A stretch of 64,000 bases of DNA, from assembly GCA_001600355.1 (NCBI GenBank), contig BCJU01000001.1, forward strand, positions 2,191,178-2,255,177, in the 5' to 3' direction. The notes below the pieces were generated by a model. The model was not told the origin of the DNA and made no database searches. It saw only the letters and a list, made by a program, of their open reading frames with translations. The translations under genes and the position numbers were made by a program. The DNA comes from Meira nashicola (Eukaryota > Basidiomycota > Exobasidiomycetes > Exobasidiales > Brachybasidiaceae). Numbering within the stretch: the stretch's first letter is position 1; every line of letters begins with the position of its first letter. Below, in pieces: positions 30,157 to 38,700 of the stretch.

Positions 30157-31311
30157 ATGGTAAGTACCTCATCATACACTGATCCACTAAATTGACATAC
30201 ACACGACACTGACATAGCTGCATTTCTTGCTCTTGCACAGGTGCGACATTCGAAAAACAATACCGCATCTTCTACATTCACAAAAGCGGAATATGGTAAA
30301 CTTCGTGATGTATGGGGAAGCAAGCAAGCTCGATTAGGCTCTGAGTCTATGCGAAATTTTGATCAATGCGGTTTATGTTTAAATACGGCGATGAATCCGT
30401 GCTTGTGTTCAAAAGGTCACCTATTCTGTAAAGAGTGTATCATTACCTCTTTATTGGATCAAAAGCAAGAAATGTTTAATGTAAAAGCCTCTTTGGATCG
30501 ATTGGAAAAAGAATTTGAACAAGAACGAATCAAAGCAAGGGAAAAAGCTTTGACGCACGTTCAGAATAATTTTGAACTGGTAGATTCCGGAGTGGGTAGA
30601 TTGAATGGATCTAGAAATTATTCGAAAAGACGAAGCAGAAGTCCAGAGAGTAGGATTGAAACATCCAAGCGAGATCGATCACGCTCACCAATAGGATCAA
30701 GCCCACTATCTGATCTACCCGCCCGAATAGCTGCACAAGCTGAAAGAAGACTGGAGGAGACTATGGAACGATTGGCAGAAGAGCATACACAGGCAAAAAG
30801 GGTAAAAATTCCCGCTTATTGGCTTCCTAGCCTGACACCATCTGCAGAAACGAGCAAGGAAGAAATTGTGAAACGTACAGAAGAAGCTCTACGAAAAGGT
30901 CTTGAGACTAAATGCTATATTGGAGACAAGCTGGGGCATGTTGTAACAAGTAAGTCATTGGTTGACGTTCATTTTGTTATCGAATCCAATCCAAATGGAG
31001 AGAAAGGTGATCTGTGGAATAAAGAGCGCAAGATTTGTCCAAGTTGCAAAAAAACACTGAGCAATGTAAACAAGCTTTTTGCTGTTAGAAAGTGTGGTCA
31101 CATTCATTGCTCCACATGCATCGACACTCTCATTCGACCTGCATTAAAACAGGCTGAAAAAGATAAAAAGTTACGACCTACATGCTTAAAATGTGATGTG
31201 ACCATCAAGAGTGATGAAAAAGACATCTTATCACTTCAACGTGAAGGCACTGGATTCACTTCAGCTGGAAACAATGAGGCTAAAAAGATGGGTGTTTCAT
31301 TTCAAGGATAG
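30157..31311 (+). CDS. NOSIP-type RING-domain protein
   Basis: Homologue of nitric oxide synthase-interacting protein, a U-box/RING ubiquitin ligase that in many eukaryotes is also a spliceosome-associated factor. Two exons: 30157-30159 (the ATG alone) and 30241-31311. The 81-base intron has a GTAAGT donor, a CTGAC branch-like site and CACAG acceptor. The spliced product (357 residues) starts MVRHSKNNTASSTFTKAEYG, matching the conserved NOSIP N-terminus, which supports the single-codon first exon. The N-terminal zinc-binding half follows (FDQCGLCLNTAMNPCLCSKG, LFCKECI), then a coiled coil (about 75-110) and a C-terminal RING (CPSCKKTL, RKCGHIHCSTCI, CLKCD). The last 50 residues keep the family's basic end. 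Confidence 0.85.
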
Positions 31312-31660
31312 GGCATGTCAAGGCAATTTGAGTATTGTAATGTATAATAATTCTGTAACATATGTATAATGTATTATTGAGAAGTCAGGAATCGTTCATT
31401 CTTGTGAGCATGGTGTAATGCTGATCTCACGTGTTTTGCAGAACAGGCGCGTATAAAAAATACCTTTTGGCGCGTAAAGAGTGGAGACCAACACATAAAA
31501 AATATTTCAAGACGAAAGTACAATTCTTGACATTCTACGCTGAGCAGCAACACTTGTTTCAGCTTCATCACAACCTCTTAATGCTCATTTGAGCATACCT
31601 ATTCATCAAGCATGACTTGATTCGGATACTCTCAAGCTCACCATTTTATTCACCGCCACG
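31312..31660. other. Intergenic region NOSIP-like / SLX1
   Basis: 349 bases holding the 3' end of the NOSIP gene and the SLX1 promoter. No gene or notable repeat is seen. Confidence 0.6.
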
Positions 31661-33721
31661 ATGACTTCATCAGTGGATTCGCATAGCGTTCCACCTTTTT
31701 ATGCATGTTATTTATTGCGTTCTTATGCAACAAGTTCATCTGCTCGAACTTATATAGGATCAACTCCAGATCCAGCTAGAAGAAAAAAACAACATAATGG
31801 TTTGTTAACACAAGGAGCTCATAAAACTAAAAGGGGAAGACCATGGGAAACGCAAATGCTAGTGTATGGATTTCCAAGCAAGATTGCCGCTCTACAATTC
31901 GAATGGGCATGGCAAAAGCCTCATATGTCAAGACATTTACGAACACATCCTCAAATCTCTGATATTCAACAACCATCATCTTCACAACAACAGCATGTTG
32001 CTATTCCGCTTTTCACAGATACGCCATTAAATCAAATCGTAATCGGTGAGGATGGATGCAAGCCATTGCCTTGCAGTTCAGTCCAAACGAGTTTATTAGT
32101 AGCCAGGGCTCTGCTGAAAAGTGAGCCTTTTGCCGGTTGGGGATTACAAATTGTATTTTTTGAAGAATATTTATGGGCTGCATGGAAGAAATTACAAACT
32201 GTGTATTCTACCATTGCTGTTCAACCAGATGCTATCAAAGTCGGTCTCAACATAGATACTAATCAGACAAGATTAAGTAGAGCTTTACCTCCGCAAGATG
32301 TGTCACCCAACACCATGTGTGACTTCTCAGGCGTAGATGGAGGCAGAAAAAGTATGCTCAAATTCACCGAAGAGGAGAGAAAAGCAGCTAAACTCGAAAG
32401 CCATACCTCCGGTAAAGCAAAAGGGAAGGTATCAGCTGAAGGAAAGCCACCAGGCCTGTGGCCAGAGAAGCTGCCAAAGACTTTAAATGTGCGCTCGATG
32501 GGTGGCACCTGGCAATTGCTGGAAGCGGCACCGTATCCTGCTACTTCTAGTGTCGAAAGAGGAAAGAAGAAGGATGTAGATCAGGAAAGCACAACTCAAC
32601 AATCGTCCAAATTACCACAATTTCACCTAGACGATGAAGACGTGGCTTTCCAATCTTTCAAACGTTTCCAGAGCCTGCTGGATGCCAGATCGCTCTCTAT
32701 AGAAGATGTTTTACCTTTATCAGTTTCTTTAAATAATCGAAGAAATGCAGATAGATTGCAAGGCAAATGTAACATATGCCGCAAAAATGTCGACCTTCAG
32801 GATCATACAAGTTACTCTCTTTGTCCAAGTCCGTTTGAACAATTACAGCCCAAACCGACGACTTCTGCAACAAACAGAACCCAAAATTTATCGCGCTTCG
32901 GCTTTGGAAATTCATCAACAGATGATCCAAAAATCTCAAAGAGAGCGGAGTATCGACATTGCGAATCAATCTTCCATATTCGTTGTCTGGCTGACTCTTT
33001 CCTTAAGCAGAACAATCAAAAGGGAAGGTTTCTTTTACCAACACATGGGTGTTGTCCGACATGTTTTCCGACAAATAGACCATCTGACCTTGGACGACAC
33101 AATCTGAGCACATGGAATGAAGTAATTCGAGGCACATTTAGGCGGCGTGATTATGTTTTACGGGAGGCGAAAATGCTTGATATCGCTAGAATGAAAGCTG
33201 CAAAAGTCGCCATTCAACAAGCAAAAAAAGTGCGCAAGACAGGTGCGAAGAAAGACTCAGTCTCTGCCGCTAAAAAGAAGGTCTCTTCTTCTCAAAAGGT
33301 GAAAGATCCGATTCGTCATGGCGATTCAGATCATGAAGAAGAGCAGGTCTCAAACAGTGAAAAGGAGAATCATATCAGTACAAATTTTACTTCAATTCCT
33401 ACTTTCAGCATTTCCGGGAATGGCGGTCTGATGAGTATGCTAGATCAAATCGAAGATGTGGAAGAATGCGGACAGATTAGCAACGTTGCTGCTTTGGCCT
33501 CTAAGCGCACTGTTCCCAGTAATTGGACACCATTACCAGCAAGAACTGCACCATCAGATCGGATAAATGCCCAAAGAAATGCTTCAGATGACAATTTAGA
33601 AAGCGATCTCGATAGCGCCTCACCGACAAAATCTGCAAATATTGCACATTTTTCAACGATCAACAGAAGATCGGCGGCTCACAGGCTGCCCGCAACTCCA
33701 GATGTGATCGACCTGACCTAA
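31661..33721 (+). CDS. SLX1: Structure-specific endonuclease subunit Slx1
   Basis: Catalytic subunit of the Slx1-Slx4 nuclease, which cuts branched DNA such as flaps and Holliday junctions. The GIY-YIG domain occupies residues about 12-95: FYACYLLRSY, RTYIGSTPDPARRKKQHNG and the catalytic Glu near 81 in LQFEWAW. A Cys-rich zinc-binding domain lies at about 370-480 (CNICRKNV, CESIFHIRCL, GCCPTC), the second half of the Slx1 signature. At 686 residues it is longer than yeast Slx1 because of spacer sequence (about 230-340) and a C-terminal basic, Ser-rich tail with repeated Lys/Ala. The ending PDVIDLT resembles a SUMO-interacting motif (VIDL). Single exon. Confidence 0.9.
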   Translation: MTSSVDSHSVPPFYACYLLRSYATSSSARTYIGSTPDPARRKKQHNGLLTQGAHKTKRGRPWETQMLVYGFPSKIAALQFEWAWQKPHMSRHLRTHPQISDIQQPSSSQQQHVAIPLFTDTPLNQIVIGEDGCKPLPCSSVQTSLLVARALLKSEPFAGWGLQIVFFEEYLWAAWKKLQTVYSTIAVQPDAIKVGLNIDTNQTRLSRALPPQDVSPNTMCDFSGVDGGRKSMLKFTEEERKAAKLESHTSGKAKGKVSAEGKPPGLWPEKLPKTLNVRSMGGTWQLLEAAPYPATSSVERGKKKDVDQESTTQQSSKLPQFHLDDEDVAFQSFKRFQSLLDARSLSIEDVLPLSVSLNNRRNADRLQGKCNICRKNVDLQDHTSYSLCPSPFEQLQPKPTTSATNRTQNLSRFGFGNSSTDDPKISKRAEYRHCESIFHIRCLADSFLKQNNQKGRFLLPTHGCCPTCFPTNRPSDLGRHNLSTWNEVIRGTFRRRDYVLREAKMLDIARMKAAKVAIQQAKKVRKTGAKKDSVSAAKKKVSSSQKVKDPIRHGDSDHEEEQVSNSEKENHISTNFTSIPTFSISGNGGLMSMLDQIEDVEECGQISNVAALASKRTVPSNWTPLPARTAPSDRINAQRNASDDNLESDLDSASPTKSANIAHFSTINRRSAAHRLPATPDVIDLT

Positions 33722-33949
33722 ATTCTGGCTTTTTATATTTGCACGTACGATTTAATTCCTGTATCATATACAATCATCCAACATTTTGTCTCGCCTTCAA
33801 CAAAAGCGTTTGATCATATCTATAGTATCATAAATTGAGGTAATAATAAACATATCTGACAAACAACGTTACTTTTCGTTGCGTCTTGTCTCTATCGAAT
33901 ATAGGTTTTGATAGAAAGGGGAATCTAGCCACTTTAGATGCGAACCAAC

Positions 33950-34702
33950 TTATGCTTTTGCCTTGCGAACGGAATCGATTGGGATTTCACCAGATACAAT
34001 TTTCTCGACAACGTCTTGTACGACGCTCCAATCCTTGAAGAGGGTGTATTTGATGTTGTATTTGTCACAGTAGGTCTTCAAATCGTTATCTTGCTTGTCT
34101 TTAACGAAAAGTACGTCAGCATGTCTGGCAGCAGACATGTCTGAGATACCATCACCGGCAAAGAACAACAAAGGAGGGTTTGGCAATTCACGATAAGGCA
34201 AGATGCTCAAACTCTTATCATGTCCAAAGTGATTATCAGGGTGACGGTAAACCAATTCCCAAGTCTTTCCTTCTTTTTCGGGATCTGTCAATTTGACATC
34301 ATTAGCAATAACGTCAATCTTGCTAGCTTCTTCATCACCGATCAAGTTAGCAAAAATGGAACGCAAGATTGGTTCCATACCACTAGAGACAACAATGATT
34401 GGAATGTCTTGCTTCTTTGCATATTCATGGAAATCCTTGAATTTGGGGTCCAAGGTCACATCTCGACGAACCAATTCTTCCATCTCCTTCAAAGGACGTT
34501 TAACGGATTCCAACATGGTACGGAAACCTTCACGATAGGAAACACGTTCGTGAATGATCTCTTCGTTGATCTTACGACGCTCAGTGTATCCCATTCCGGC
34601 AGTATCAACCATATGATCGTTGGAATCCAACATGGTGATTGTACCATCGAAATCGGTCAAGAAGACCATCTTCTTATCTGCGTATTTCAAATGATCAGCC
34701 AT
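33950..34702 (-). CDS. HAD-family phosphatase, phosphoserine-phosphatase-like (YNL010W/Pyp1-like)
   Basis: A 250-residue cytosolic HAD hydrolase. Motif I is FLTDFDGTI (nucleophile Asp17, Asp19), motif II VVSSGMEPI, and motif IV GDGISDMSAAR with Mg-binding Asps. The cap segment between motifs I and II fits the phosphoserine-phosphatase-like subfamily. The yeast relative YNL010W (Pyp1) acts on small phosphorylated polyols; the substrate here is an inference. Codon use (LTDFDG, GYTERRKINEE with preferred codons) suggests good expression. It is convergent with SLX1, with a 228-base gap between stop codons. Confidence 0.87.
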   Translation of the reverse strand: MADHLKYADKKMVFLTDFDGTITMLDSNDHMVDTAGMGYTERRKINEEIIHERVSYREGFRTMLESVKRPLKEMEELVRRDVTLDPKFKDFHEYAKKQDIPIIVVSSGMEPILRSIFANLIGDEEASKIDVIANDVKLTDPEKEGKTWELVYRHPDNHFGHDKSLSILPYRELPNPPLLFFAGDGISDMSAARHADVLFVKDKQDNDLKTYCDKYNIKYTLFKDWSVVQDVVEKIVSGEIPIDSVRKAKA

Positions 34703-35737
34703 TTTGATTTTAGTTTTGGATCAGGTAGGGGTAATGTAGAAAAGAAAGAATTGTAAAAATGTGTTCTTCTTATAATTATATCATTTGAATTCTTCTCGCT
34801 AAAGATTCCTTCCCCTTGGTCGATTCAACTTCTCTCCGTTTTGTTCCCCTCCAAATTAGAACATGCACTTGATCAGTGTTTTGACCCATAAGCTCTGAGC
34901 GCACGGGCACTTGTTTCGATCGACAGAGGAACTTTATCAAAACGCGCCGGCGCTACGTATGTACACACACCCAGACCCTAAGAATTTAAGGAAATACACT
35001 ACGTCAAACTTTTGGGACAATTAAGTGCCTAAATCTGAATTTCATTTGCATGCATGCAATCGTCGTTTTGCATACAAATCAAATTTCTCTGGGCGTAAAA
35101 GCAGATCGGCGTTCTTTACACGCGAACGGGTCTTGACTTTTGAGTTTTTACCGAAAGGCAGGACTTATCGATAAACAAGTGGTGAGCTGTGCATGGTGTT
35201 CACAACCAAATTGTTCACCATCACGAATGAATATGCAAACGAGGAGCTGCTAATATTTCATGACTCTAATCCTCCCTTTGCGTCAACAGACATTTAATGA
35301 TCATTTATTTTTCAATCATCTTTCTTTTCAACAATGACGTGGCTTAAATCAACGATTAACATGACGCCCACCTAGACACTGCCACCACTGTACTTTTGAC
35401 TCTCTACGCCTTGGATTTTGTTTTATTTGCTTTCAAAGACACAGCTTGGCAACATTTGCATTTGCTCACCCATCCGGGGCAACATAATATGCATGTGTAA
35501 TGCTTTTGAGGTCGAATCATCTCGGACGCCATGGAGTGTGAATTTGCGTACCAGTACGCAAGCAATGCGCATACAGGCGACAAAATTGCGATCAAATGGT
35601 GGCTGTGAACTAATTGATACTTAAGATGTGATTTTTGCCACATTTGCATCTTTGTTACTTATCCTCTTTTCTCTTTCATCCTCATAGCAGGTTCTGATTG
35701 ATAGACAAACGTTCGTACTACTCTTCGTGCAGGCACG
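34703..35737. promoter_or_regulatory. Long intergenic region upstream of the secreted-repeat cluster
   Basis: 1,035 bases between the HAD phosphatase start and the first cluster gene. It has a perfect 14-base palindrome TTGCATGCATGCAA at 35046-35059 and a CCGGGGC box at 35474-35480 that recurs upstream of the other two cluster genes. No gene of its own is supported. Confidence 0.45.
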
Positions 35738-38700
35738 ATGAGTCGAGTCAAAAGTTCTCCATTTTCAGGCCAGGTGCCAAACGTTCTTATGGCTTTTTTA
35801 TTGTTTCTGAGCATTGTCTCTTGTGCAACGCTCAGTCGACGCGATCAACACATTTTTGAGCTGGCTCAAGTTGATAGCAATCGTCAAATCTCGACTTCCG
35901 CTTCCGATCCTACAGCTCAATTCTTGGGAGCATTTTTAGGGAATGAAGCTGCCGATGAAGGATCTTGGAGGAACACAGAATTGGCAGAACCATCTACAAA
36001 CGGACCAATGGTTTATGCAGCTAGTAAACAAGGTTCCAATCTCGGCTCAACCAGTGTCACAAAAATCGTTACCATTGAAGAGCAAGGGGATGAACCTGAT
36101 ATCGTTCATGTCCAACGATCTTGGTTGGACCGTCATCCAAAATCTCGCAATTTGATCGCAACTGGGATTATGGGTTCTGCAATCGCATATGCTCTCACTT
36201 CTGTTCGTAAAGCTTCCCATATGGATCCCGTTCCCGAATCTGTGCAAAATGCATTGGCCATGGTCAATCCAGTAGCAAAACCCACTAGAAATGTCAATCA
36301 AAGTAACAATATTAAGCGTGAATCAGATCTTGATTCACCGTCTTTTGTCAAAAGAGCTCATGGCCGTTGGCGTGCAGGCGCTTTGGGTATGGCTCTCGGT
36401 GGATTTGGTATGTACATCCATTCGAATAAATTGGGCCCTGATATCAAAGAAGCCCTTTGGCCGTCTCGCAATTCCGACAACGGTAATGGCAAGCGAAGCA
36501 TTACGGAAATCATATTTCTTCGTGACGATGAGGAAGAAGATGAGCATAGATATTTACAGAAAAGAGAAGGAGGAAAGAATCTTGCATATCCTGTATATGC
36601 ATCTGCAGCTGCTGTAGGTCTTTATGGTTTGCACAAGTACAGCAACGGAGGCTTCCAAACTCAAGGACAGACTACAATGCAAAAGCGATCAGTTATTCCT
36701 GAAGAAGGTGAAAAGGAAGAGATCAAGCTACAACGCCGTGGCAGAGGATGGAAGGATGCAAACACACTGAATGCTCGCACTTTCGTTTCTCCCTCTCATA
36801 AACAGGTCAAGGTATACTGGAAGGATGATAGTGTCGATCGCTTTGACCGTCAGACGAACAACCCAAATGGTGATAGCGCAGGCGATGAACAAGGCAATTG
36901 GAGACCGGTTCAAAGCTTTGGAGCAAGAGCATTTGTACTTAAAGATCGTGGACAAGTGAAGATCATTTGGAAATCTGGCAATGTTACCTTTTACAATCGC
37001 AATTCGGGCGGTAATGGAGGTCCAATTCCATCCAGCAACACTAACAACAATAACAACAAGACTTCTGATGACTTTGATGATCATCATAACGGTGCCTTTG
37101 CTAGTATACGTATGCGTGGTCATCAAGGTTGTTCTTCTTTTATTTGGCTCATTGTGCTTGCTTTGACTGTCTTTTTGACTCTTGGCAGTGTTTCTGCTGA
37201 AGGTGTTGAAGCTTTTGACGGTCTTCCTCAATCTCAAAGTCTGGAAAAGAGACAATTCATATTTCGTAGGGCAAATTCTACTCCAGCTTGGTTAGGCGTT
37301 CATGATCTCAATGCAGAATCAAAGATTTCACCTTCTCATACACTCGTAAAAGTTATTTGGCATTCTGGCAATGTTACAACTTACAATCGAGCTGATGGTC
37401 AAAGTCCACCTGTTTTGCCAACAATGGTTCTTCCAGATGATGAGCCAGTGTTGTGGAGAACGGTTGGAAGTTTCAATGCAAAAACCCAACTTTCAACAGA
37501 TCATGAACAATTGCGTGTACTTTGGAATTCTGGAAATATTACCAATTTTACGAAATTACCACCTAATCCTCCTCCCGCACCTGCGCCTGCACCCGCCTCT
37601 CCTTCTCCTCCTCCTGCACAACAAGCGTCCAATCCGGTACAAAATCGTAGTCAGATCAACAATGGAGCCCCTTTACAAAAACCCAACAACACAAACAACG
37701 ACTTTGATTCAAATCAATCCAACAATGCAACGATTTCGAAGCTGCGTAGCAAAGCAGGCGGGAGTGTTGGTTTTGCAGGCTTACTTCTTTTTTGGTGTGT
37801 ATTGTTTCTCTTCCCTGGTGATGTTTTGACGGATGAAAGAACAGGAGATAGAATCAATTCTGCTGATCTTGCTAAGCGTTCAAACGTTCTTTTAGCCCAA
37901 ACGTCAACGGACAGCATGGCTGTAATCGAACGGTCGAAATCACAAGCTGGTGAAGAAGAAGGTATTGCTTTAGTACGACGTGGTCCTTACAAGGGCTGGA
38001 CACCATTTTCCGCCATACCTGCAAAATCTTGGATTTCACCCAGACATGATCAACTCAAGATGATACGTCTAGGTGAAGATGGACCAGAATTCTTCATTCG
38101 TGAACAAGATGCAAGAGGTACTCCACTTCCACCTAATAATCAATGGCAACGATTGCGTGATATCAATGCAAAAGCCAGACTTTCACCAGATGAGAATAGG
38201 GTTGCAGTCAGGTGGAATAGTGGCTCGATAACCGAATACATAAGAAGGGAAACACTGAGAAAACGTTCTTTGCCCGGAGAGACATCTACATCCACACATC
38301 TGCATCGTTATCATCGTCGTCATGTTGCGGCAGCGGATCATGATCATGGAACACACGAGCATACTGCCAAAGATTTTCAACTCGGTCGTATTTCTCCTCC
38401 AAGCCATCATGCTAGCTACGATCAAAGAACTAATAATGGAAGCCACGATCAAAAACAGAATCATGGCAAGCATCATAAGAGTTCAGCCAATCATCATAAG
38501 AATTCAACCAATCATAAGAATTCTGCTAGTAGTATTTTGCACAGAAGAGGCTTTGGGATGGAGCTTTATACATTTTGGATTGTTGTCTTGTTTACCTTTT
38601 CGGTATTGTTCTTTGCAAGCGTTTCAAATGCCAGTGGAGAAGAAATTGATCTAGCTTCTAGTTCTATTGCCAAAAGATCAGTCACACAACTTTCTAGTGT

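Noticed and set aside
35046..35059. Perfect palindrome TTGCATGCATGCAA
   Set aside because: Short alternating palindromes of this kind arise easily; similar CATGCATGCA occurs near 3581. No gene-linked pattern was seen.
37050..38560. Hidden introns in cluster gene A around the internal signal-like segments
   Set aside because: GT...AG pairs can be found, but none is needed: the frame is open throughout and no join is clearly better than reading through.
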